A stretch of 58,817 nt of DNA from Bacteroidota bacterium (lineage in GTDB: Bacteria > Bacteroidota > Bacteroidia > Cytophagales > UBA9547), in the NCBI GenBank assembly GCA_004293915.1, contig RDZG01000066.1:1-58817 (forward strand), read 5' to 3'. Under the pieces are notes generated by a model. That model saw only the letters and a program-made list of their open reading frames with translations, had not been told where the DNA came from and ran no database searches. Numbering within the stretch: position 1 is the first letter of the stretch; every line of letters begins with the position of its first letter. Made by a program: the position numbers and the translations under genes. Of this stretch, positions 1 to 7,675 are shown in pieces.

Positions 1-251
1 CAGTGGCTAAGGGATATCCTAATTTTAATGGGTATAGAAATTCCATCCTCTTTTTTCAGGGTAAACTTTCACTCTATTCATTCTAAATACTGTAGTGCCT
101 ATTTTTTAACGAAATGAATGTTTTTCAAATTAAAGGTCGATACCCAAATTATGCAGAAAAACTTGAAGAAACTATTTCAGGCGAGATATGTGATAATTAT
201 TTATTAAAAACCAAAAACATGTTATCATGCTTACAAGAGAAGATGCTATAA
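1..251 (+). pseudogene. HEPN-domain protein, broken 3' remnant
   Basis: The last 46 codons (114-251) read as the C-terminal part of a HEPN protein: an N-x-F-x-I-x-G-RYPNY motif followed by a helix, as in the HEPN family where the RYP motif precedes the last helices. Upstream in that frame there are stops at 84 and 93. The frame starting at position 1 is open to the TGA at 115-117, and one extra T in the T-run at 102-107 would join the two frames (reading Y-F-F-N-E-M-N-V-F-Q-I). I therefore read it as a HEPN gene with a one-base deletion, also cut by the window edge. It overlaps the following nucleotidyltransferase gene by 25 bases, typical of a HEPN/MNT cassette. The N-terminal portion (1-110) is not clearly recognisable as HEPN, so the remnant could be only the 3' part. 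Confidence 0.5.
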
Positions 252-541
252 ATCAATCGATTATATTTGTAGATTTATGTAAAAAAAGTGGTCTAGAGAT
301 TCAAAAAGCTTTCATTTTTGGTTCTTATGCCAAAAACAAATTTTCTGAATTTTCTGATATTGATTTGGCTTTAGTTTCAAATCAATTCACAACGAATAGT
401 ATCACAAATAACAAAATGACATCTATTATTAACATTCGATTTCCAGAAATAGAAGTACACCATTTTAATGCAGCATATTTTGAAAAAGGCGATTCTTTTA
501 TTTCTGAAATAACATCAAATGGAATAGAAATCAAAAATTAA
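227..541 (+). CDS. MNT-type minimal nucleotidyltransferase (antitoxin-like)
   Basis: A 104-residue protein with the minimal nucleotidyltransferase signature: G32-S33-Y-A followed by S-D44-I-D46-L, the metal-binding aspartates of the pol-beta superfamily. In HEPN/MNT modules the MNT protein neutralises the HEPN RNase; in the studied MntA-HepT case it AMPylates the toxin. The start lies inside the end of the preceding HEPN reading frame, so translation is probably coupled. If the HEPN gene is really frameshifted, this would be an orphan antitoxin. No separate promoter is visible before it. The family call is firm and the function is inferred from family and context. Confidence 0.8.
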   Translation: MLTREDAINQSIIFVDLCKKSGLEIQKAFIFGSYAKNKFSEFSDIDLALVSNQFTTNSITNNKMTSIINIRFPEIEVHHFNAAYFEKGDSFISEITSNGIEIKN

Positions 542-580
542 ATTCTTTACTGTGTCAAAAGAATAAAAAAGATATAACAA

Positions 581-603
581 AAAAATCTAAAAACTAGATT
601 TTT
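581..603 (+). terminator. Possible terminator after the MNT gene
   Basis: An 8-bp stem (AAAAATCT / AGATTTTT) with a 7-base loop is followed by T-rich sequence. It is AT-only apart from one G-C pair and it runs into the pyrG promoter, so it is a weak candidate. Confidence 0.35.
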
Positions 604-615
604 GATTTTTTGAAT

Positions 616-623
616 TACCTTTG
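616..623 (+). promoter_or_regulatory. -7 element of the pyrG promoter
   Basis: TACCTTTG matches the Bacteroidota -7 consensus TAnnTTTG. Only five bases separate it from the pyrG ATG at 629, so transcription probably starts at or next to the A of the ATG. No TTTG was found at the usual -33 distance. Confidence 0.6.
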
Positions 624-628
624 CAATT

Positions 629-2248
629 ATGTCGAGTGCTAAGTATATTTTCGTAACCGGTGGCGTTACATCTTCTTTAGGAAAAGGTATCATTTCTGCT
701 TCATTAGCCAAACTTTTACAGGCTAGAGGCTATTCTGTAACTATCCAAAAATTTGACCCTTATATTAATGTTGATCCTGGAACTTTAAATCCTTATGAAC
801 ATGGCGAATGTTATGTAACGGATGATGGCGCCGAAACCGATTTGGATTTAGGTCATTATGAACGTTTTTTGGGTGTGCCTACTTCGCAAGCCAATAATGT
901 TACAACGGGTAAAATTTATTATACCGTTATCACGCGTGAGCGAGAAGGAGCATTTTTGGGCAAAACAGTTCAAGTTGTGCCTCATATTACAGACGAAATC
1001 AAAAAGAATTTTAGAAAACTTGGCGAATCGGGTCAGTTTGATATTGTAATTACCGAAATTGGCGGTTGTGTAGGAGATATTGAGGCTTTGCCATTTATCG
1101 AAGCTGTGCGACAATTTAAGTGGGAAATGGGAGATAACAATGTGATAACCATACATTTAACTTTAGTTCCTTATCTAAAATCGGCTGGCGAATTGAAAAC
1201 AAAACCTACTCAACATTCGGTTAGGAATTTATCAGAATCTGGTATTCAGCCCGATTTATTGGTTTGTAGAACAGAATATCATTTGTCGCCTGAAATTCGC
1301 AAAAAAATAGCTTTATTTTCTAATCTACAACAAAATTGTGTGATAGAAAGCATCGATGCAGAAACCATATACGATGTTCCACTTTTGATGAAAAAAGAAA
1401 AATTGGATATTCGTGTATTGCAAAAACTCAAACTAGAAGAACGCCAAGAACCACAACTTGATGCATGGAAAGATTTTTTGGGTAAACTAAAAAATCCAAC
1501 ATCAGAAGTTACTATAGCTTTAATCGGAAAATATGTAGAACTGAAAGATGCGTATAAGTCTATTGCTGAGGCATTTATACATGCGGGAGCGGTAAACGAA
1601 TGTAAAGTAAATATAGATTGGATTCAATCCGAAAAATTATTGGAAGATAATGCTTACGAACGCATAAGTATATATGATGGTATTTTAGTTGCTCCAGGTT
1701 TTGGCGAAAGAGGATTTGAAGGCAAAATAAATGCAGTTAGAATTGCAAGAGAAAGCAAAATTCCATTTTTTGGAATATGTTTAGGAATGCAATGTTCGGT
1801 TGTGGAATTTGCTCGTAATGTACTGAATATGAACGATGCAGCATCAACAGAAATGAATTCAGAAACGCCTTTTCCAGTAATAGACATGATGGAAGAGCAG
1901 AAAAAAATCACGCAAAAAGGTGGAACCATGCGCTTGGGTGCATTTCCATGCGAGTTGCAAAAAGATTCTAAAGCAGCAATTGCCTACGGAACCACACAAA
2001 TAAGCGAACGCCACAGACACAGATATGAATTTAATAGCACTTATAAAGAGCAATTTACAAAAGCGGGTATGATTCCAACTGGAATAAACCCAGATTCTGG
2101 CTTGGTTGAGATTGTAGAAGTTCAAAATCATCCATGGTTTGTTGGTGTACAGTTTCATCCCGAATTGAAAAGCACAGTGCAAACTCCTCATCCACTTTTT
2201 GTTGGGTTTGTGAAAGCTGCTTTAGAATATTCAAAAAGAGAATCATAA
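629..2248 (+). CDS. pyrG: CTP synthase
   Basis: CTP synthase makes CTP from UTP, ATP and glutamine, the last step of de novo pyrimidine nucleotide synthesis, in the cytosol. The 539-residue length is normal. The N-terminal synthetase domain opens with [10 protein letters not shown] at residues 11-20 and holds the conserved region [10 protein letters not shown]. The C-terminal class I glutamine amidotransferase domain (about residues 295-535) has the nucleophile Cys384 in G-I-C-L-G-M and the His510/Glu512 pair in F-H-P-E. In other Bacteroidota pyrG is commonly next to yidC; here a toxin-antitoxin pair lies between them. The promoter element sits immediately before the ATG, suggesting a leaderless message. 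Confidence 0.97.
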   Translation: MSSAKYIFVTGGVTSSLGKGIISASLAKLLQARGYSVTIQKFDPYINVDPGTLNPYEHGECYVTDDGAETDLDLGHYERFLGVPTSQANNVTTGKIYYTVITREREGAFLGKTVQVVPHITDEIKKNFRKLGESGQFDIVITEIGGCVGDIEALPFIEAVRQFKWEMGDNNVITIHLTLVPYLKSAGELKTKPTQHSVRNLSESGIQPDLLVCRTEYHLSPEIRKKIALFSNLQQNCVIESIDAETIYDVPLLMKKEKLDIRVLQKLKLEERQEPQLDAWKDFLGKLKNPTSEVTIALIGKYVELKDAYKSIAEAFIHAGAVNECKVNIDWIQSEKLLEDNAYERISIYDGILVAPGFGERGFEGKINAVRIARESKIPFFGICLGMQCSVVEFARNVLNMNDAASTEMNSETPFPVIDMMEEQKKITQKGGTMRLGAFPCELQKDSKAAIAYGTTQISERHRHRYEFNSTYKEQFTKAGMIPTGINPDSGLVEIVEVQNHPWFVGVQFHPELKSTVQTPHPLFVGFVKAALEYSKRES

Positions 2249-2266
2249 AATTTATAAAAAATACGC

Positions 2267-2274
2267 TATTTTTG
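2267..2274 (+). promoter_or_regulatory. -7 element before the MazF-type TA pair
   Basis: TATTTTTG fits TAnnTTTG and ends four bases before the antitoxin ATG at 2279, which implies a leaderless or nearly leaderless transcript. It lies 19 bases after the pyrG stop, so the cassette carries its own promoter. Confidence 0.55.
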
Positions 2275-2278
2275 CACT

Positions 2279-2500
2279 ATGATTCAGACAATTCAAATTC
2301 CAGTTTCAGAATACAAAAAATTGAAAGATGAAATAAATCTTTTGAAAGATAATGTATTGCTGAAAAAAATGAATACATTAATTGAGTATCTTTATCAAGA
2401 AAAACTAGGAATAACATTAAATGATTTTACTGAAGATTTAACAGAAGAATCAATAAACAATAACTGGGACAACGAAAAAAGCGTTTGGGATGATGTATAA
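2279..2500 (+). CDS. Small antitoxin partner of the MazF/PemK-like toxin
   Basis: A 73-residue acidic protein. The N-terminus (I-Q-I-P-V-S-E-Y-K-K-L) looks like the short strand and helix of small dimerising antitoxins, and the acidic C-terminus, rich in E, D, N and W, is of the kind that threads into MazF-type toxins. It shares 11 bases (2490-2500) with the downstream toxin gene, so the two are translationally coupled. The antitoxin family was not recognised by name. Its role rests on size, order and overlap with a clear PemK/MazF protein. Like other such antitoxins it may repress its own promoter. Confidence 0.75.
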   Translation: MIQTIQIPVSEYKKLKDEINLLKDNVLLKKMNTLIEYLYQEKLGITLNDFTEDLTEESINNNWDNEKSVWDDV

Positions 2501-2846
2501 TCAAAAAGAAATCGTGTTAGTTCCATTTCCATTTTCAGACTTAACAAGTACGAAAAAAAGGCCTGTTTTGATAGTTTCTAATAATAATTACAATTCCAGA
2601 TTTGATGACGTTGTTGTTTGTGTAATAACAAGTATTCAAAAAAAAGATGAATATTCAATATTAATCGAAGATTCATTTTTAGAAATAGGTACACTACCTG
2701 AAACTTCGATAATTAAAACACATAAACTATTTACTATTCATAAATCTAAAATAATTAAAAAGTACTGTTCTATTAACTCTGAAAGTTTTGAACTTGTGTT
2801 TAATAATCTAACAAAACTTTTTTCATCTACAAAATCAAAAAATTAA
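2490..2846 (+). CDS. MazF/PemK-family endoribonuclease toxin
   Basis: A 118-residue protein of the PemK/MazF (CcdB-fold) family. It has the family opening: a strand with V-P-F-P-F-S-D, then K-K-R-P-V-L-I-V-S-N, and a later V-I-T-S strand. MazF toxins cut mRNA at short sequences and are held inactive by the cognate antitoxin, here the overlapping upstream gene. The stop codon is only 13 bases before the yidC start and no promoter is visible in that gap. An essential membrane insertase may therefore be partly transcribed from the toxin-antitoxin promoter. The cleavage sequence cannot be predicted from the protein. Confidence 0.88.
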   Translation: MMYNQKEIVLVPFPFSDLTSTKKRPVLIVSNNNYNSRFDDVVVCVITSIQKKDEYSILIEDSFLEIGTLPETSIIKTHKLFTIHKSKIIKKYCSINSESFELVFNNLTKLFSSTKSKN

Positions 2847-2859
2847 TTACAAACAATAA

Positions 2860-4659
2860 ATGAACAATTCCATAGACCGTAATCAAGCCATAGGTTTGGT
2901 ATTAATTTCAGGCATTTTAATTGCCTATTTTGCGTTTTTCTCACCAACGCCAACGCCTGTAACACCAATTGAAACGGCTAAAACCGAAAAATTGACAGAC
3001 AGAATCTCAAAAACAGATTCGCTAAAAAGCAATTTTGCCGACACAGCTGCTTTGGCAAAATCTTTTGGTTCACTTGCCGATAATTTAGTAGGAAAATCAG
3101 AAGAAACTACTGTTTTAGAAAACGAAAATGTAAAAATTACACTTTCAAACAAAGGTGCTGCACTCAAAGATGCTTTATTAAAAAAATATAAAACTTATGC
3201 AAAAGAAGACTTGCATGTATTTAACGACAGCTTTTTTAAAGTTTTATTATCCGCTAACAAATTAACTATCAATGATTTATATTTTTCTGTTACTGAAAAA
3301 ACAGATACTTCAGTTTTATATAAAATCACATCTGCACAAGGCGATGATATTGCCATTCATTATAGTTTGCCAAAAACGGGATATACGTTAAATTATGCTA
3401 TCAAATCATTAAAATTGGCTAATCAAACATCGGATTCTCTTCGTTTTCAGCTTGTTGCAGATTTGCCTCTAACCGAAAAAGATTTAACAAATGCACGTCA
3501 AACTGCCAATATTACTTATCGTTTATCGAATGGAACTTATAATTCGATGAACGAGGCTTCTATGGATGTGCAAGAAGAGAAATTTCCTTCCCGCATCAAT
3601 TGGCTAACATTTAAACAAAAGTTTTTCAATGTTGGAATCATTGCCCCTAATGGATTTAATTCTGGAAATATTCGCTCATCTGTCAATCAAAGCGATAGCA
3701 GTACAGTAAAATCTTTTCAGGCAGGTTTAACACTATCAGTTGCCGATATAAATGCTGGAAAAGGAAATTTAGCCTACTATTTAGGTCCAAATAAATTAAA
3801 TATTGTATCAGATGTTGCAGAAGATTATAAAGAAAATGTGTATTTAGGTTGGCCCGTAATTCGTGTAATCAACCGCTATACAATGGCTCCATTGCTTTCG
3901 TTTTTAGAACGTTTTTTTAGTAATTATGGGATTATAATTATTTTAATGGTTCTGGTTATAAAAATTATTTTATTGCCACTTTCATACAAAGCCTATTATT
4001 CGATGGCAAAAATGAAAGTATTAAAACCCGAATTAGACGAAATCAAAGCTCGTGTAGGCGATGATATGGCTGTGATGCAACAAGAGCAAATGAAATTGTA
4101 CAATTCGGTTGGTGTAAATCCATTGAGTGGTTGTATTCCCGTTTTGATGCAAATGCCGATTTTATTAGCCATGTTTAATTTTTTCCCAAATGCCATTGAA
4201 CTTCGCCAAGCTCCGTTTTTGTGGGCAGAAGATTTATCAACTTTTGATACCATTGCCATGTTGCCTTTCAAAATTCCATTTTATGGCGACCATGTGAGTT
4301 TGTTTGCACTTTTGATGACAGCTTCAACTATTTTATATACGTGGTACAATAATCAAATCAATGTTTCTGCCACTGGACCCATGATTGCTATGAGTTATAT
4401 TATGCCATTGGTATTTCTATTTGTACTAAATTCTATGCCAGCAGGTTTAAGTTTTTATTATTTTGTTTCAAATATGATTACCATTGGACAACAATTTATG
4501 ATTAAGCAATTTGTGGACGAAAAAGCTATAAGAGAAAAACTTGAAGAAAATAAAAAAACAGCTCCTACTCGCAAACCTAATCGTTTTCAGCAACGATTAA
4601 TGGATGCAATGGAACAACAAAAAGCCATGAAAGCACAGCAAACTACCAAAAAGAAATAA
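2860..4659 (+). CDS. yidC: Membrane protein insertase YidC
   Basis: YidC inserts and folds inner-membrane proteins, alone or with SecYEG. The 599-residue protein has the Gram-negative layout. A first membrane helix lies at about residues 8-26. A long periplasmic beta-rich domain covers about residues 60-330. The conserved five-helix core starts near residue 350 with F-S-N-Y-G-I-I-I-I-L and contains P-L-S-Y-K-A-Y-Y-S-M, and a basic lysine-rich tail contacts ribosomes. It follows the toxin gene by 13 bases. The same-strand order pyrG - TA pair - yidC suggests partial read-through from upstream. Confidence 0.96.
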   Translation: MNNSIDRNQAIGLVLISGILIAYFAFFSPTPTPVTPIETAKTEKLTDRISKTDSLKSNFADTAALAKSFGSLADNLVGKSEETTVLENENVKITLSNKGAALKDALLKKYKTYAKEDLHVFNDSFFKVLLSANKLTINDLYFSVTEKTDTSVLYKITSAQGDDIAIHYSLPKTGYTLNYAIKSLKLANQTSDSLRFQLVADLPLTEKDLTNARQTANITYRLSNGTYNSMNEASMDVQEEKFPSRINWLTFKQKFFNVGIIAPNGFNSGNIRSSVNQSDSSTVKSFQAGLTLSVADINAGKGNLAYYLGPNKLNIVSDVAEDYKENVYLGWPVIRVINRYTMAPLLSFLERFFSNYGIIIILMVLVIKIILLPLSYKAYYSMAKMKVLKPELDEIKARVGDDMAVMQQEQMKLYNSVGVNPLSGCIPVLMQMPILLAMFNFFPNAIELRQAPFLWAEDLSTFDTIAMLPFKIPFYGDHVSLFALLMTASTILYTWYNNQINVSATGPMIAMSYIMPLVFLFVLNSMPAGLSFYYFVSNMITIGQQFMIKQFVDEKAIREKLEENKKTAPTRKPNRFQQRLMDAMEQQKAMKAQQTTKKK

Positions 4660-4696
4660 TGCAAATTATATGATTACCAAATAAATGTTTTACCTT

Positions 4697-4704
4697 TAAT
4701 TTTG
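4697..4704 (+). promoter_or_regulatory. -7 element before the retropepsin-like gene and cysN
   Basis: TAATTTTG fits TAnnTTTG, 15 bases upstream of the ATG at 4720. No clear -33 TTTG was found at the normal distance. Confidence 0.5.
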
Positions 4705-4719
4705 TAAAAATAAAATTAT

Positions 4720-5139
4720 ATGGGACTTATTTATGCAGAAATACAATTGATAAACAGTACTGATTTAGGATTGGTTAGACGAAATTTACTTGATAAAGAA
4801 GATATTAAATCCATTTTGGTTAATGCTTTGGTCGATACGGACTCGTATATGTTGGCAATAAACGAAAACATACAAGAACAACTCGATTTGCCAGTTTTAG
4901 AAAAAAAAATCGGTCAATTGGCAGATGGTTCTCGCAAAGAATACGATGTAGTTGGACCAGTTGATATACGATTTAAAAACCGCCAAACCACTGTAAGAGC
5001 AATCGTTTTGCCTGGCGATGCCGAATGTTTGTTAGGTGCAATTCCATTGGAAGATATGGATGTATTAATTCATCCGTTGCGACAAGAATTGATTGTAAAC
5101 CCTGATCATCCATACATTGCAGTAACAAGTTTAAAATAA
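4720..5139 (+). CDS. Clan AA retropepsin-like protein, altered active-site motif
   Basis: A 139-residue protein matching the single-domain clan AA aspartic-protease-like family. Features seen are a strand then A-L-V-D-T-D-S-Y-M-L at residues 38-47 (the D-T-G position), A-D-G at about 69-71, G-P-V-D-I in the middle, a C-terminal L-L-G-A-I-P-L-E-D-M-D, and a closing N-P-D-H-P. Active members have D-T/S-G; here the glycine position is Asp, so proteolytic activity is doubtful. The gene ends 24 bases before cysN on the same strand and probably shares its transcript. Related proteins often have no assigned function. The fold call is fairly sure; the role is unknown. Confidence 0.7.
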   Translation: MGLIYAEIQLINSTDLGLVRRNLLDKEDIKSILVNALVDTDSYMLAINENIQEQLDLPVLEKKIGQLADGSRKEYDVVGPVDIRFKNRQTTVRAIVLPGDAECLLGAIPLEDMDVLIHPLRQELIVNPDHPYIAVTSLK

Positions 5140-5163
5140 AAAATAGATAGAAATTAATAAAAA

Positions 5164-6420
5164 ATGAGTAATTATTTAGATATGGATTTGTTGCGTTTTA
5201 CTACCGCTGGTAGTGTAGACGATGGAAAAAGCACACTAATTGGTCGATTATTATACGACACAAAATCGATTTTTGAAGACCAAATGCAAGCCATAGAAGA
5301 TGCTAGCACACGCAAAGGAAAAGAATATGTAGATTTATCTTTACTTACCGATGGTTTGCGTGATGAGCGTGCACAAGGCATCACTATTGATGTAGCGTAT
5401 CGCTATTTTGCAACTCCAAAACGCAAATTTATAATTGCAGATACACCCGGACATATTCAATATACCCGAAATATGGTTACTGGAGCATCTACAGCCAATT
5501 TGGCTATTATTTTGATTGATGCACGCAAAGGTGTGATTGAACAAACCTATCGCCACTCTATAATTGCTTCATTATTAGATATTAAACATGTGGTGGTTGC
5601 CATAAATAAAATGGATTTGGTAGATTTCGACCAAGCCATTTTTGAAAAAATTAAAGCCGATTACTTACTTTTTTCAAATAAATTAAACATCAAAGACATT
5701 CATTTTATTCCCATGTCGGCACTTTTGGGAGATAATGTGGTTGATGAATCAGAAAACATGAAATGGTTTTCGGGCAAAACCTTGTTGCAAACTTTAGAAA
5801 GTGTAGATTTAAAACAAGATATTAATATCAAAGATTTTAGGTTTGCTGTGCAATATGTAATTCGTCCACATTCGACTGATTTTCACGATTATAGAGGATA
5901 TGCTGGCAGAATAGAAAGTGGCAAAATAAAAGTTGGCGATACCATTACTGCCATGCAATCAGGTATTGCATCAAAAGTAAAATCGATAAACTTTGGCACA
6001 AAAGAAATTTTAGAAGCTGAAGCAGGTATGAGCGTTTCGATTACTTTAGAAACCGAAATTGATATTAGCCGTGGCGATATGTTGGTAAAAACCGAAAGTT
6101 TGCCCCAATCTTCGCAAGAAATAGAGATGATGCTTTGTTGGATGAACGACAAAAAAGCCCAAACAAATGGAAAATATATCATTCGCCACACAGGAAAAGA
6201 AGCAAAATGTGTGATTAAAAATATAGATTATAAACTCAATATCAGCACATTAGAAAAAATAGAAGAACAAATGTTAGGTGTAAATGATATTGGAAAAATA
6301 AAAGTAAAAACTTCTTCTCCCCTATTTTTTGATTCGTATATGAACAATCACGCAACAGGAAGTGTGATTTTAGTTGATGAATTTACCAACGAAACCGTTG
6401 GTGCTGGAATGATACTTTAA
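5164..6420 (+). CDS. cysN: Sulfate adenylyltransferase subunit 1 (GTPase)
   Basis: CysN is the GTPase subunit of ATP sulfurylase; with CysD it makes adenosine 5'-phosphosulfate in sulfate assimilation. The 418-residue protein is an EF-Tu-type GTPase. The P-loop is G-S-V-D-D-G-K-S at residues 16-23, followed by D-E-R-A-Q-G-I-T-I-D (switch I), D-T-P-G-H (G3) and N-K-M-D (G4), then two beta-barrel domains. The usual partner cysD is not beside it or anywhere else in the window. The upstream neighbour is the retropepsin-like gene. A CysN alone is not expected to assimilate sulfate, so CysD must be encoded elsewhere or the protein has another job. Confidence 0.9.
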   Translation: MSNYLDMDLLRFTTAGSVDDGKSTLIGRLLYDTKSIFEDQMQAIEDASTRKGKEYVDLSLLTDGLRDERAQGITIDVAYRYFATPKRKFIIADTPGHIQYTRNMVTGASTANLAIILIDARKGVIEQTYRHSIIASLLDIKHVVVAINKMDLVDFDQAIFEKIKADYLLFSNKLNIKDIHFIPMSALLGDNVVDESENMKWFSGKTLLQTLESVDLKQDINIKDFRFAVQYVIRPHSTDFHDYRGYAGRIESGKIKVGDTITAMQSGIASKVKSINFGTKEILEAEAGMSVSITLETEIDISRGDMLVKTESLPQSSQEIEMMLCWMNDKKAQTNGKYIIRHTGKEAKCVIKNIDYKLNISTLEKIEEQMLGVNDIGKIKVKTSSPLFFDSYMNNHATGSVILVDEFTNETVGAGMIL

Positions 6421-6429
6421 GATATAAAA

Positions 6430-6975
6430 ATGATACAAAAACACCATTGGATAATTTCAAAGATGCGGAAAATTCAATGGTTTTTTTATGTTTTATTTAT
6501 CATCAACTCATCTTGCAAATCTATAAAAACAGATCATAAATCTGTAGAAAAACCTACTGAAAAAATAGAGCTTTTAGCTTTTTCAAGTCCAAAAGTAGAT
6601 TCTTTTTTGCTCAATAATCAAGCCGAATGTAAAATTATAATGCAACATGTTGAATCAAAAAAAGCGAATATTTTTTCAAAAAATAAAGCTTTTGATTCAA
6701 AAAGCAATACGCTAGAAATCCCACAAATACCTCAAAATCAAACCTATGACGATGGAAGAATGCACGATGGATTTGCCATAGCTTCGCTTGTAGTTGGGAT
6801 TTTGGGTGTGCCTTTTTATGGGAAAATTCTTGGTCCAATTGCAATAGTTTTAGGTGTAATTGGATTATTTAGGTCTGGAAAATACAAATCAAGATCAGGA
6901 AAAGGCTATGCCATTGCTGGAATTGTATTGGGAATTGCTGCCATCGTAGCTTCTTTTATAATCAAGAATTTATAA
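6430..6975 (+). CDS. DUF4190 lipoprotein
   Basis: The sequence shows a short hydrophobic signal ending in I-N-S-S-C (Cys29), which looks like a Bacteroidota lipobox. A charged linker (about 30-112) follows, then a DUF4190 region (about 113-181) with two hydrophobic segments rich in G, A and I, around G-I-L-G-V-P-F-Y-G-K and the repeated A-I-A-G-I-V-L-G-I-A. DUF4190 segments are short membrane modules of unknown function. The first ATG is nine bases after cysN. An internal ATG at 6463 would give a more classical 17-residue signal and may be the true start. The 3' end overlaps the convergent PAP2-like gene by 14 bases. Confidence 0.7.
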   Translation: MIQKHHWIISKMRKIQWFFYVLFIINSSCKSIKTDHKSVEKPTEKIELLAFSSPKVDSFLLNNQAECKIIMQHVESKKANIFSKNKAFDSKSNTLEIPQIPQNQTYDDGRMHDGFAIASLVVGILGVPFYGKILGPIAIVLGVIGLFRSGKYKSRSGKGYAIAGIVLGIAAIVASFIIKNL

Positions 6976-7594
6976 TTGCAAAAACATAATATGCAAAACC
7001 ACCTCCAATGCATATTCCAGAAAAATAACCAATTGTAAGCTGCAAAAAAGTATGTTTTTGCAACAGCAATCTTGCCCAACCAACCAAGCCAGCCACAAAA
7101 ATGCTAATCAATAAAGGATATAGAAGTGTATCGTTTTCGGTAATAAATATACCAAAAAACAAAAACGAACACAAGGTCGAAATAGCAAAAGTATGTAAAC
7201 TAAATCTATAAAAATAGTTTATAATTGTAGCCAAAAAAAGAACCACGCATGCCGAAACTAAAACACTGATTAGCAGCTTACTAAATCCATATTTTGATTC
7301 GAAAATATAAATAAAAAAGCTCCATAAAAACAAAACCATTACAGCAGCAATTAACCTATCTTTTTTTGATTCTAAGGTATAGGAATCAGTAATTTTTAAT
7401 AATCGAAATAATAAAATAACTACCGAAGGCAAAAGATAAGTACCCAAAAAAATAAGCGTTAAAAAAGGATAAAAATATACGTTTGAAAAAGGCATGAGCA
7501 AGGATTGGTTGATTAAAAAAATATTCAAAAAAAGGATGCTTGGAACCATCAAAGGTTGAAAAATAACAGAAATCAGCTGGGCAATATATTTCAC
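6962..7594 (-). CDS. PAP2-like integral membrane protein
   Basis: A 210-residue, very hydrophobic protein with about six membrane segments and a GTG start at 7594. The C-terminal part, R-L-L-L-Q-K-H-T-F-L-Q followed by G-Y-F-S-G-I-C, resembles motif 3 of PAP2-type phosphatases (S-R-x5-H-x3-D), but with Ala for Ser and Gln for the final Asp. F-S-L-H-T at mid-length may stand where P-S-G-H would be. This suggests a PAP2-fold relative that may have lost phosphatase activity. It converges on the DUF4190 gene with a 14-base overlap. Alternatively it is an unrelated polytopic membrane protein. Confidence 0.5.
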   Translation of the reverse strand: MKYIAQLISVIFQPLMVPSILFLNIFLINQSLLMPFSNVYFYPFLTLIFLGTYLLPSVVILLFRLLKITDSYTLESKKDRLIAAVMVLFLWSFFIYIFESKYGFSKLLISVLVSACVVLFLATIINYFYRFSLHTFAISTLCSFLFFGIFITENDTLLYPLLISIFVAGLVGWARLLLQKHTFLQLTIGYFSGICIGGGFAYYVFAIINS

Positions 7595-7675
7595 AGGATA
7601 AAACTAGGCACCAAAAATGATAATTTATTAACAATAAAATAGTATTTTCGTTTTTTAAAATAATAGTTCGTAAAA

